Shown in pieces: positions 23,808-36,573 of a stretch of DNA of 64,000 nucleotides. The stretch's first letter is position 1, and each line of letters begins with the position of its first letter. The notes below the pieces were generated by a model. That model saw only the letters and a program-made list of their open reading frames with translations. It was not told the DNA's origin and made no database searches. The position numbers were made by a program, and so were the translations under genes. Source of the stretch: Cololabis saira (lineage: Eukaryota; Chordata; Actinopteri; Beloniformes; Belonidae); NCBI RefSeq assembly GCF_033807715.1, contig NC_084607.1, positions 16,354,941 through 16,418,940 on the forward strand. Reading direction: 5' to 3'.

Positions 23808-26794
23808 TTTCCGTAGTAATAAAAAGGTTGAAACGTACACCTCTGAGAGTTAAATTCATTTCTAGGAAATTCACAACCGCTAAAATGACACTCTAATTAA
23901 ATCTGCGTAATTTTAAAGAGCCCATACTTCACCCAGTTACAGGTTAATTATCATAGTTTGAAACATTAAAAACATGTAGACTCATTATAGCAGACTCCCA
24001 CAAACAAATTACTGATCTGATGCTGTACACTGCTGCAGCGTCTCTTGTCATCACGGAAATGTGTTGTCTTTGTTCAGTAGTCAGGTCATGTTGTTAAAAT
24101 AGTTGTTTTTTTAAATCATATTTTTTATAAACATTATTTATAAAAGAATGTCAAAGTAATCGTTGTTAAAAAACAGATTAACATGATCAGAACTTAAAAC
24201 GATAACATCCAGAAGGGGCTTCGACTTCCACTTAATCTAATAAAATGCCAGCAGATATTTTCTGATAATCAGTCATTCATTATTTATGATAGACTGATTG
24301 TTAATGATTGATTTGCTCATTATTTCTGTATTTTTTGAAGGTTAATGATTATTAAAGAAACACCCAATGGACGTCCCCATTCTGAAGCCGGGGTTTTGCA
24401 TCAGCGTCTCTCAAATCAGAGGAGGAAAGCCTTTCTTGCTGGTTCTGACCAAAGGGAGCAAATAAAGGATGGGAAGCCAGAGAGACAGATCCTCACAGAG
24501 AAGCGGTGAGAACACAGGTGGCACGAGACCGCACAGCCCTGTCTGATATGTCGGTGAGTGACGGCTACCAGCAGAGCAGGGTTGACATAGCCCATCGGCA
24601 GATGCAAAGCCAGCACCCATCTGCTGCATCCACCAACAATCGCAGGGTAGCACAGGGCGGCATGAAGCTCGTCACACTGCTCTCTGCTTCCCCTCTGTGG
24701 CACCACCAACAGATCGGCGATAGGAGGAAGTGTGTTGTCAGCATAGCAAATCGTTACTCCAAACTGTCACACCCAGATTTGCTTCAGTCAGTGGCTACCC
24801 TGATTTGTGTAGCCTTGTTAGGCAGTCATCTGATGACAATTCATCTGATTACAGAACCAATCAAATGTGGCATAGGCGGGGGGAGAAAATCCGCAGCACT
24901 TTGCTTGGCTTGGCAGGGAAGTTTGGGAAACATTACGGAGCTTACATGTGAACACTCACAGCGCTGTCAAATCCCACCCCGACACTGTTTAGTGAAGGAA
25001 AGTGGGGGAAATCGCAGTCAGCTGTCAAGAGAAAAATAACAATTCATTTTAAAATGAGGTGACACATGTGTCCCGGGGGATAACAGGGGATAACTGTGGG
25101 GGTTGCTCTGCTCTCAAATGCTCACAGCTACAGTAAGTCAACATTTCCTGCATTTATTCACAGAGAGACCCTTGATGGTTGACTTCTGTACAAGTAAATC
25201 TACTGTATCCATTTCCTTTTCATATCGTCTCTGCAAAAATCACCAAAATCTATCTTTTATAGTCCATACCAAGCCAGGTCTTCAATTTAATTCCCCATCT
25301 GTTGCCAGCTTGAAATACTATCCAAGAAATGAGATCCGTGACCCTGAATACAGAGTAGGAAGCAGCACGGGAGGGGTAGAGACATGGCCTGATTCTGCAG
25401 CTAAGTGGCATGGCTCGGAGTGGGGAGAAGTCCTGGATTTCCTCGTCAAGTGGCATGGCTAAATATTTGACCTCCTCCACTTGGCCGTCTAGATGCACCG
25501 TCTAAACTCGCCTTCCCGGCATTTCCCCGTTTTTTCTTCGAAGTGGCAAGATCTGGCATGGTTACCCGGGCAAGCTGCCAAAAACTTTCCCCCTCACTAC
25601 CAGAGGTCGCGCAAGTTCAGAAACCTGGAAAGGATGGGCTTTGCATTTTTAAAACCTCTGGGCCATCATTTGTGAAGTCACGTGCACACCAAGCAACGGA
25701 AAGGAGGGGAAAAAAAGCACTCTGAAACGTTCTTTGTGCTTCCTGACGATTTGGAGAAAGGAACCCTCAGAACTCAACGAGCAGTCTCCCTGGACTTCTC
25801 TGAGTTAGTGTTCCATATTCATTACCTTTCCTCCCCACTTACATAGTAAAGTTTTAATTGCTTCCAATTCAGACTAAAAAGCTAGATGAGTGGAGTGAAA
25901 GCGCCAGGCCTCCTGAGAGGGAGATATGGGAAGTCCACCACCAGCACACTCAACCCGACAGACGCATAACTACTAATAAGAACCCTCATTACACATTACC
26001 AGATTATTCCCTCCGCTATCAGTGCTGAGTTAATTTTTTTCCTCTCGAGACACTCGAAGTCAATGGGCTCCGACAAAATTATGAAGAAAATTATGAAGTC
26101 AAACAAAGCCTCCTCCACTTAATGACTGGGCTCGTCTCCTTCAACCGAAGGTGAGAGCACAGACTCCTTGAACTTTGCCTGTTCAAACTATGCAACTCTG
26201 CTGAAATTTTACCTAGGTTTTTATCATCAAGAGCACTGGAGGGTTTATTCATTCTAGTGAAAGGACAGTTTAATTCAGCTGTGTTTATACAAGCGCCAAA
26301 TCACGATAAATGTCATCTCGAGGAACTCGGATAGTAGAGTTCAACTCAAATTAGTCCAAATAATACAGTTAAAATTACAATGATATTAACTGCCTCGCTA
26401 AGGAAAGCAGCAGATTACAACAAAACTTTGCTTTGATACAATCCCCCGTCCTGAGCAAGCACCAGGCGACTGTGGACAGGAAAACACTCCGGCAGAACCA
26501 GACGCAGGAAGAGCGGCCAAGGACGTGTTCCACTTGTCCAAGTACTTACAAGTATTTATCTGACTCCCACCATCAAACTAATAACTTTTAAGTTATAAAT
26601 GTCTATTGAAATATAAGCTATCCATCCATTAGCTACTTCTTAGCCAGTGAATGTATTCAATCGTACACTGGTTCTGAAACAAACTAGCTTTATTAAAAAT
26701 AAATACATAAATGCATCATTACGTATTTAAAATACATAAATCTCATTCTTAATTGTTTCATTTATATTTGACTGACAAATATACCAAGCTGAGA

Positions 26795-26852
26795 CTGCTG
26801 CCCGGCGACCCAGTAACAGATGAGCGGAAGGAAATGGATGGATGGAGGGATG
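26795..26852 (-). repeat. LINE 3'-tail remnant (CCATCCATTTCC family)
   Basis: On the minus strand this reads CCTCCATCCATCCATTTCC followed by a GC-rich CGCTCATCTG and GGTCGCCGGGCAGCAG segment, the familiar 3' end of a widespread teleost non-LTR repeat. Identified by memory of the consensus, not by alignment. Confidence 0.5.
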
Positions 26853-27044
26853 ACAAATATGCAACACATTGACTTTATTAGCCTTTTTATGATAAATCTA
26901 TGTAAAATCAATAGAAATGTATGTAACTGAAATACATACATCCTTAAATTAGGCCTGAATATTCCTGTGAGTAGGAGTTTATCCCAGGGTCTCCTTTCTG
27001 TTATACAAGTATGAAACACTTTGCTACAGGAAGACCACCTAATA

Positions 27045-27240
27045 TACCCTAAACGCCTCCACTGGCTCCTCTCGTTGAGGAGCAGCGACTCTACTCTTTA
27101 GTTACTCCCATAATGAACTTCTCATCCCATCACTACGCCAGAGTCCACCCTGTTTTAGCTACTTGTACCCATGATCTTGTTCTTTCGGTCACTACCCGCA
27201 GGTCATCACAACTCTTACCAAAACTATCAACTCTTTAGAT
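27045..27240. repeat. Degenerate LINE fragment
   Basis: Segments GTTGAGGAGCAGCGACTCTA and GATCTTGTTCTTTCGGTCAC recall a common teleost LINE reverse-transcriptase region. Several indels remove any frame. Confidence 0.45.
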
Positions 27241-30200
27241 TTCCTCGATGATGAGAAATGACTGCTCTCAAATTTCCACATTGTTTCACAGTCTAAACAG
27301 CTACAATTGAACTACCCAATGCACAAAGATTAGAGAAAGCAAAATTGTTGTTTGTTTCTTTCGTGTGAGTGTGTGATTGGACTTTGTCTTTTATTCTTCC
27401 TGCATTAATAACCTCAGACTGAGTCGGTTGGCTGGCTGGATGTCGCTGCATTTAACCAGCCAACAGTAAAATAGTACTTATTCATGGCTGTGGCGCTATT
27501 ATGATTAAAAATATGAGCTGAAATGGTAGAATAAATAAATAAATAAATATATTTACTACTAATGTGATTTTTTTTTCTCTTTTTTTACACACAAATCGGA
27601 TTCATGACAAAGATTAAGAGCTTAGGAGCGAAAAATGATAATACAAACTAAATAAAATTCAGAAGAATTCAGATACGACAGATAACCTTTTTATTTAACA
27701 GCTAGACAGTCTGGTTTTGAGAAACTTACTAAAAGAATTAAGAATATATTTGGAATGTTTGATAACAATAAAATTGCTGGTGGTGGAGGTTAAGTAGAGG
27801 AGAAATATATTGAAATAATCATTAGGACCACATTATCGTCATTTTTACTTCTAAAGCAAACTCTTTTTTAAACAAGTCCAAATGTGCAAATAGTGGTGCA
27901 AGTACAAGAGCGAGTTTGCAGACTTTAACAAGCCGCTTCACCAGCTGATTGGCAGGAACCATGAACCCAACATGGCAGCCGTTAGGTGAAACAGTGCAAA
28001 GGATCATTAAAGTCATTCAGCACAGCAATTCAACAACCAGTCTGGCAGACCATGTCGGCAGTTCAGATTCTAATCTGAAACAACCTAAAATCTGAAGCGC
28101 CTACAAAACATTGGAAAGCTTATAAAAAGATACAGGAAACACACAGTTAGACCCAGGAAGGGTAGAAGTCGGAGCGATCGGCCTTGAAAGTATAAAATGC
28201 ACATCAAAGGATATGAAAAAAATATTGCATTGTATTGTCTGGGATCAAAATCATCTGGAGGTAACAGGAGTTACGGAAAAGCTTCGCATAAACCATAATT
28301 TACACCTAAAGAGAAAGATAATAAGTACGGGCTGAAGAGGAGCAGTAAGGGGCTGTGGGTGATGGATAAAAGTGGTATTCAGTGATGAATGATGACGCTG
28401 CACGGGGCATACAGATGATGCACATTGAAAGCAGATAAAAACGACCACATGAAGAAAAGAAAATCAGCTCAATTACACAGTTTTCTTTTTCCATCAATCA
28501 GAACTTGGCATTTAATATTGAGGTCACTGACAATTTGTATTGACAACAAATATTAGAATTTTTGTTTTTCCGACAAAGTGTTAATTGAAATGGTTTGTTT
28601 GTCTCATTTCAACTGCACCGATCCATATTTCTTCCTCGTAATTAAGTTATTCCATATTTTTTTGATTCTCCTTTTCCGTTATTAGATTTTGTCCAAAAGA
28701 TCTCCAACAATTATATTCGTTTTTCTCAAAATAAAGTGAATAAATAAAAGAGCCAGAATGTTCAGTTATTAAGTAAGACAGTTTTGTCGTACCTGTGATC
28801 TTTGGTTTGGTTTTTTGTCATTTATTAGTGGCTAGAACGTCTCTCAAGACTGCTGATGCTATATGATTCGTCAGGGGTTGTGTCTGTTTGTTAGTGTATT
28901 CCCAACCTCGAACTACGACAAATGTAATAAGATAAAAGATTTACTGATAATTTACTGATAATTTTTAAAAAGTTTAATACCAAAGCCAAATATGCTCAAA
29001 TGTACACTTAGCTGCTAAAAAAATGTCTACTCTCTGCTCTGTTTCTCTTTTTGAAAGCAATTAGTGAGGGAGAAAATCAAAAAGTTATTACTTAACAGTA
29101 TTTATACTTATATTGGAGTGTGGGAGGTGAAACATTTAACTTCTATAAACATTTATTTCAAGAAGAAAAGATGTGTTTCAACACTATATATCTTGTTGAT
29201 TAAATGTAAGACACGTGTGGATGGACAACAGACAGGAGCATATGGAGGAAGTGTAAATTTAGTAGCTTGTGATTATAATTGTAATGTGTGTGTGTGTGGA
29301 GTCAATCTTCTCAGAAAATACCCGAGTCCTCTAAAAAGCTGATCAATATGATGTCTCACATCTGTTCAATTTATGCAAAGATATGAGCAAAGATTCAAAT
29401 TTGGTTAGCAGTTGAATAAAAAGTGAATGAAGCGCGCAGATTTTCCAAACAAGTAAACATGAATGATTATCGGATTTAATGATACTCAGGTGAAGCCTTT
29501 CTGCAATCAACATAATTTTAACTGCAAAGCAAACCAAGCAAAAATTAAAAGTAATTTGGGACACTAAAACCAGTCTGAATTTCTGGGTAGAGATTTTCAA
29601 ACACAAGCACATTTGTGGCCATCCCTCATCGGAAAGCAAAGCAAAAAGTAAGAGGCAGACAAGGAGAGGTAGGCTTCGCTGTCTGGTAGGAACACACAGG
29701 TGGAGGAAGAAAAGAAAGAGAGAAATTTTAAACAAAACTTAAGGTGCTGAGGTGGCAGGGAGCCCAGAAAAGAAAAGGCTTCAACATGAAGCAGAACAAG
29801 GCAACTTGGCCTGCAAACACACATGAAGAACAACAACAAAGATCTGGCAGATCGCAAGCAAATAAAACCTGGTATTCCCCAGAGAAGTGATGCCTAATAT
29901 GATACAGGTGCAGAAATCAGTAACTGAAACCGTGTGAAGCAGGGGCAGGAAAAAAAACTCAAAAGCATATGATGTTTCAAAATAAAACAGGAAATACAGC
30001 TTTAAAAGATGAAGCATGGAAATGCAAAGATCAGAAACCCATGAACCAGTTGTGTATGTGTTGTAATAATAAGGTTTAAAATGTTGTATATAGTAAGTTA
30101 ACTTCAATAATTAACAGGCAACTTCATTGCATCAAACTGGGCTAGAAAAGGAGACTCAACTAAATTCCAAGAATACATGTCAGCTGCTTGCAACAGCGTT

Positions 30201-32084
30201 GAAAAAGCTAAACTCAGGTGCAAATACTAGAAATGTAATGTTTTGTTCCAAGTGTACCAAAAACACCAAACACATTTTTATTCTTCATTGCCAAAGCCAA
30301 CAGCTGGAAAAAAGTGTGCCAAAGTATGCAAAAAAACCCCCAGTTTTTTTCTAAACTTCATTCAGTTGAGATCAGAGTGTATTCATAAAAATAATACCAG
30401 GTCTGAAACGGGTCTAAGAATCAGCTGCCACTTTCTGAAAGAAATCTTGTTCATAAATGAGTTCAGAAAAAAAGTCACAATATTTAATAAGATCATCTCA
30501 TCCTATACACTTCAAAAATATTTTTTAAGAAAGCATCTTAATGAGCCACTTTTTTATATGTGAATTTCATAATTGGACATTTCAATTTACCTCTCTGAAA
30601 ATATCTGAATGTGTGTATCAGAACAAACTCATTGATGGAAGCTTCATGACTAATATTCAAAGGAGGGTCACATATTGGGCTTTAAATATTTAATATATTA
30701 TTAGATATAAACAAATTGGTGCAATTAGTGCTTTACACCAGAGAAAGAGAGGACACAGTTAGGCAGTTCCCTCTTTGCTGTTGCTACATTATGTTAACCA
30801 GCTGGTAGTTAACAGCCTCACGCTGTACAAGCACGAGAAAAGTATTGATCTTGTTTGATCTGCCAAAAAGTAAGTTAGGGTACATGGTGGAAAACAAACA
30901 CTTAGTGGCAGCTCATGCCTTTAATCCTTAAATGTCTTATATTCTGTGAAGTAGCGAAGAAATGAAAGTTCACTGAGATCGTTTCTCTTCAGAGTGTTCT
31001 CTGTTTCTTATATTGGCACCATTTGATATCATGCATTGGTTTCTGCGCCGTCTGAAACCACGGGAAGCACGCCAAAAGCCGTAGCTATGTTCAGGCAACA
31101 TAAATAACTGTATTTTATTTATTTATTTAAAATTATAGCTTTTCTTCACTTTAAAACCTTGCTGGTGTTGGATCACCCCCTTATAAAGTCTGGGCCTGAA
31201 TCGAGACACAAATGTTGGATATTCTGCTCTCCCTTTATTCATCTCCGCTGATAGTGTGATTTAATTTCCACAACAGGATGTGTACAAAAATGTCAAAATA
31301 TTGCTTTAAGCTCTAGGGGCTCGGTTGTGACACTTCAAGAAAGACCTTCAAGCTGAGACGCGACTTTTTTAACATGACATCAGCGAGCTCTTCGCACAGT
31401 AAATGGGGAGAGGCATTTTTGGCAACCAGGATTTGATAATCCGCATGTTGAGTGGCAAAATCAATAAGTCATCAGCAACATTTAATAAAGACACTGAGCA
31501 ATGTGCTACAGCCTTCTCTTCTAGACGGACCACGCTGTCTGTCCTGGTCTAACCTTGTTAACATGTCCATATTGTGTTATTTTTACACAATATGAAAGCC
31601 TTGTCTCCTTGCCTCCTCACCTTGCCAGTAAAGAAAGATTGAAAAACCAAGATTCCGATTGAGATTTATTATTATTATTATCATTATTATTATGTAATAA
31701 ACCTAAGAAACTCATCTCTAAACCCAGAGGCTAAGCCTGGGCTGAGAACTGAGAACAAGGTTTATACTGTGTGGCTATTTAACATTAGCATACACATTAC
31801 CGGTTTGCTAATGCAGTGAAGCTGAAATGTCAACAGTGTTTAAGAAAAGTCACATACGGAGCTCCAGCAGAAGGAGCAGTGGAAACAAAGGCAGAAACCA
31901 TCTCCATATTCGACGATATATGCATATTGAACAGGTGAATATGTAGTTTTATCTAATATAGAGGCACATCTAAAGTACAAAACAGTCATTTAGCAGGGGG
32001 AATACAGTTTATATAGTTCTTTCATATTGTCCAAACAGGGGTGGCTTTTTGTCTTGTTATTGTGTACTTCCCACCTGAAGGCAG

Positions 32085-33240
32085 GCAGTGCAGCAGAGTC
32101 AGATGAGTGGCAACTGTCGTCTTCTTCTTTCAGCTTTTCCCTTTAGAGTTCATCACAGGAGATCACTTGTTTCCATCTTGCTGTGTCTTCTACATCTTTC
32201 TCTGTCGCACAAACTAACAACATATCCTCTTTCGCAACATATACAAGTATTCACTCCACTCCTCTCCCCTTTTTCATCCTGCCTGGCATCTCCATCTCCT
32301 GCATCCTTCTGCCAATACATTCACTATCCCTCTTCTTTACATGTCCACACCGTCTCAGTCTGGCTTCTCTTCCTTTGTCTCCAAGGTGTTTGACCCTGAC
32401 AGTTTCTTTGATCAGAATCAGAATCAGAATCAGCTTTATTGGCCAAGTTTGAACATGCCCGACAAGGAATTTGACTCTGGTTATTTCGCTCACTGTACCC
32501 ATATTTAAAAAGTACCAAGCAGTAAATAAACAAATGTGGCACTTATTAACATATATACAATTACAAAAGTGAAAGGTGCAGCAGAATGAGGTAGATATAT
32601 GATGATTGATGTGGTTGTTTTTAACCCTATTCATTCTCGTCACTCTGAAAGAAAATCTTAATATTTTTCTTTGTCAGTGCCATCGTCTCTGAGCATAAAG
32701 AACTCTTGGACTCACTATCCTTGTAAACCTTTCCCTTTACTTTCATGGCTACTGAGCTATCACTCAAACTCATATCCCTTCTTCACCTCTACATCCTCAG
32801 TGTCCTGCTGCTGCCCTTTCATTTACACACCTTGCTGCGACTGACCTTCATTCCTCTTTTCTCTGGTCCAGATCTCCACCTCTCCAGTTTTTCTTTTATC
32901 AGCTCCCTACCCTCATGACAGATCACGGTGTCACTTGGAAACATTAAAGTCCAAGTAGACACCTGTCTGACCTCATCTGTCAACCTATTTATCACCATGA
33001 CGAACACGAAGGGGCTCAGAGCTGACCCTTGATGCAGTCCCACTTCCACCTGAAACCCATCTGTTGTCCCTACTCCTTTTCTGCCACTACGGACTTTCCC
33101 ATTCAAAACCACAATTTTTCACTTCTCTGTCATAATCTTTCTCTAATTCTACAAGAACAAAGTGAAACTCCACCTGAATCTTCCCTGTACCACTCCATCA
33201 GCATTCTCAAAGTAAACACTGCATCTGTAGTTCAGAGGAG
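32085..33240 (-). pseudogene. Decayed RTE-like LINE reverse transcriptase
   Basis: On the minus strand the frame at 33112-32819 contains VEVGLHQGSALSPFVFVMV followed by LTDEVRQ and MKVSRSK, typical of the RT domain of a common fish LINE (RTE/BovB-like by memory). The catalytic FADD motif reads FPSD, so the key aspartate pair is damaged. Upstream at 33240-33120 the words TDAVFTLRMLMEWYRE continue the domain in another frame. Downstream, KVKGKVYKD and ETMALTKK (about 32760-32660) and KHLGDKGREARLRRCGHV (about 32395-32330) give the C-terminal end. Frameshifts, an internal deletion and an inserted repeat (32411-32625) make it inactive. Confidence 0.75.
32411..32625 (+). repeat. AGAATC-tailed dispersed repeat nested in the LINE
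   Basis: It begins with three to four ATCAGA units, then AGCTTTATTGGCCAAGTTTG and ACAAGGAATTTGACTCTGG, a sequence I know from many fish genomes as the end of a non-LTR element. It interrupts the LINE C-terminal frame between the RNRVKN-like and KHLGDK parts. The right boundary is approximate. Confidence 0.6.
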
Positions 33241-35131
33241 TAACAAGTGAAAACCGTAACGACGTGTAAAAATCACATGACGACACCACTGACATCACAA
33301 TGACATCACAACTCATGACTGTACTGTAAAACCACCTCCCCAAGTTCTTCTGTCTCTTCTTACAACAAGACGCCAAAGAAAAAATATGTTTCCTTTCAAA
33401 AATGACACTCTTAATTGGTGAAAAATGTATCAAGAATGTTAACAGTACAATAACTTGTATCAAGCAGTTTTACATTGTCGCAACATTGCTAGTAAGTCCT
33501 TAATTACAGTTGATTATGGTGTTAAATGAAATGTGAAACAGGAAAAGGAAATGGGGGGGGAAATCAGCAGCCATTTAACAGCTTTACAAGTATATTAAAT
33601 GTTTTATATTACTACATGTGATCAAAAAATTTGAATCCTCGAGAAGATGCGCAAACATGCCTGGTACACTTTTTTTTCTTCTTTTTTTTCATTTTTCTGC
33701 ACTGCCTGGTTGTTAGGGCTCTGGTTATATTCTGTCACATTAGGGCTGGGATATACGATATGTTGACAGAGAGAGGACACTGCACATTGAGACTGTAGGG
33801 CTCTTCCAGAGCTGGTGGCACTGGGACATGAAGACAAGTGTGCATCTGTGTGTGTGTGTATGCGTCTACAGAAGTAGAGGGTTGCCTGTGGAGCAGAGCA
33901 TGTGGATGCCCACCCACTCAGCAGCCTCGCGGCTCTCGTCATTTCGCATCAATCCACAGCCCCTCAATATAAATAGGACAGGCGTCCTGAAGCTACGCAC
34001 TACTATGAGCGGCAATGGCATTATGCATCGACCCCAGGACCCCTTGGCTTGAAATATGACTACACTGCCCCGTTGTAATGGAAGTTTCCCTCTCACTAGT
34101 GCACCACTCTGTGGGAACAGGGAGCTATTTTGGCAGTAAGTTACATGAAATGGATGTACTTCACCATTTTAATACTGGCTGCAGTATTTAAAAAAACCCG
34201 ACAGCCAAAAAATATCATTGAAACTAAACTTTGGAGAAGCTCATTTTCAAATTTTAATTTGAAAAATAGTATTTAAAAACGTATTTTTCTAAAGCTTAAA
34301 GGTTCTAAAGCTTTAATACTAAATCTTTAACAAATATAGGCAATTATCATCAATAAGCACGATTATGAAACAGTAAGTGATGCAAATGGATTTTAAAAAG
34401 AAACAGTACTTTTTTCTTCTTTTTTTAGCATTGCTAAAGGGTGTTTGATGAACATTTGATGACTTTGCCTTAAAAAAAAGAAGTAAAGCAGACCAAATGT
34501 TGGAGCCCGTGTATCTGGGCTACAAGTTTTTGTACAAAGAGGTTACAGTTCCACATGGTAACCTCCCTGTGGCGTCACAGAAGCTTCACACTTCATTACT
34601 GTAAGGCCAGAAACGTGTGAAGCTTTTATGTTGGCGCAAGGGAAAGGCAGCGTGTCTGTGTTCATGCGTATGTGAAGCTGCGACTGTGTGTTAATGCTAT
34701 AACTAGAGGATGTAGGGGAACTAATAAGCACCCTTGCACAAACTGCCAGCTAAAAGCAAAATCAAACCATTCACATGGAAACACCATTTAATATATTCAA
34801 ACAGCTGGGAGGTGTTATCTGTTGCCTCAGTGTCAAATGAAAGAGAACGAACAAACATCTGGCAGGGCATTTTCTTGCTCCAACAGCTCTGCTTACAATT
34901 ATACTTTTAACAAAGTGGCTGTAATATGCATAGAGCAACAGAAATGAATAACGTACGAAATAAGGTCCAAACTACTGTCACGCATCAAAGGTAACACATC
35001 TCCATAAGAAAGAAATAAACAACTCTGTCTTCTGGTTCCACCCAGTGGCCAAATAAAGAAAGTCACCCTTTTTTAAAGTACTACTACTGAATTTAGTGCA
35101 TTCTGCACAATGAGTGCTGTAATTCAAAAAT

Positions 35132-35179
35132 AAGAAAGAAAAAGAAGAAAAGAAAAGAAAAGAAAAGAAAAGAAAGAAG
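35132..35179. repeat. (AAAAG)n microsatellite
   Basis: A polypurine run of AAGAAA/AAAAG units. Confidence 0.9.
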
Positions 35180-36175
35180 TACTTTGGGTAAGAGATCGTA
35201 AAAAAGGGTATGATAACAATGAAAACTATATTTTTCATCTCCGAGCAACAAGCATTTGCAATCACACAAATAAACAATATAAGAAAACATTGTCTCATCA
35301 GACAAACGAACATTGAACAGTTGCTGTGTTTTTGTCATGTTGAAATCATGGTTGTGTAACTTCCTGTAAGATTCAAAGAATAGCTCATTATTTTGAGACC
35401 AGTTTTTCCATTAGAGTAGGACTGGCACACCTAATGCCTAAAGCTTTGGAGTGAGTTCATAATACTTCTGTAAACTGTGGGATGTTCCAACAATGATTTC
35501 TAATCAGCAACATTCGTATTTGTGGCAGTATCCCTGGGAACTTATGTGACTGCCAATGCTGGGCATGCTGCTCTGCCAGAAATTCTGACTGCTAAAACTG
35601 ATATAATGAGCCAGATTAGCAGCAGAAAGGAGTTGTTAAAGCCATTCCCACTTAGATAAACAGTTGACAGGACTGGCAACCTGACCAGATTGTACCCTGA
35701 CCATTGTCTTGCGACAGCTGAAATAGACTCTGGTAGATCCCCATGACTATATAGGATTGAACTGCGCAAAGATATGACATTTGATTGATTGATTGATTGA
35801 AGAATGTATTAGAAGAATTGCATAGGATCAGGTACAGTTTCATGACAGTACAGATTCGCTGATACAAAGTCAACTAAAAGGCATTATTCCAAGAAAGCAT
35901 TACACTTGTTTACATTGGAGACCTTTTTTTTAAACTCATATAACATTGAATGACATACAGGTAAGAAGCAGTACTTTGTAGGGAAGATTGTAAAAAAAGG
36001 AAAAGGGGGGAATTACTGTTATTTTGCACCGAGAGAGACTAAAAAGGTGATGAGACAAATAGAATAGAATTTAAAACTTCTATAAAGAGACAACGATTCT
36101 TTACGTACATACACACACATGTTTAGGCTACATGGATACATGCATACATACACACACAGATAGATACACAGATAC

Positions 36176-36232
36176 ATACACACACACACGCACACGCACA
36201 CGCACACACACACACGCACACACACACACACA
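36176..36232. repeat. (CA)n microsatellite, interrupted by CG
   Basis: CA units with regular CGCACA interruptions, about 330 bp before the ccdc43 start codon. Confidence 0.93.
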
Positions 36233-36558
36233 GCAGGTAAGGGCTTGTAGTTTTTGTTAAGTTTTAAAATACCTGTAAATACTCGAAAGTTCAATTATGA
36301 ACTGAAAATTATTTTAAAAGCGAAAATCCAACCATAAGACTAATAGCTTTACTTTTAAGAGTCCACTGCTGCTCTTTGGTCTTGAGGTAGGCCAATCCAC
36401 AGACATAAAACATGACATGTTTCTACCCTTTTTGATAATATTCTTGGTTGTTATTTGTTAATTCTTTATTTTTTTATTTATTTTTTTTATTTGTTGACGG
36501 TTTTTGACACAGGCACTAACGAAGGGCAGCCACGCGGAAAACGAAAGACCCCAAAGCG

Positions 36559-36573
36559 CCAAGATGGCGGCGC
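36559..36573 (+). promoter_or_regulatory. YY1-like site overlapping the ccdc43 start codon
   Basis: CCAAGATGGCGGCGC matches the YY1 consensus AANATGGCGGC and includes the initiating ATG. Such sites are common just downstream of vertebrate housekeeping transcription starts, which fits a broadly expressed gene without a visible TATA box. Confidence 0.5.

Larger units (their letters stand above)
23808..32084. other. Intergenic DNA with old repeats
   Basis: No protein gene recognised. The frame at 24506-25039 (177 codons) has no family resemblance. Simple tracts include (AAAT)n at 27527-27547 and an ATT-rich run near 31665-31695. LINE traces are listed separately. Confidence 0.4.
33241..36558. 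other. Intergenic DNA upstream of ccdc43
   Basis: No gene seen. Contains an AAGAA-rich tract at 35132-35179 and a CA-rich microsatellite at 36176-36232, with a T-rich stretch just before the ccdc43 first exon. Confidence 0.5.

Noticed and set aside
24506..25039. 177-codon plus-strand frame
   Set aside because: No recognisable family, no repeat-derived motif, and the frame ends abruptly; about the longest expected by chance in 64 kb.
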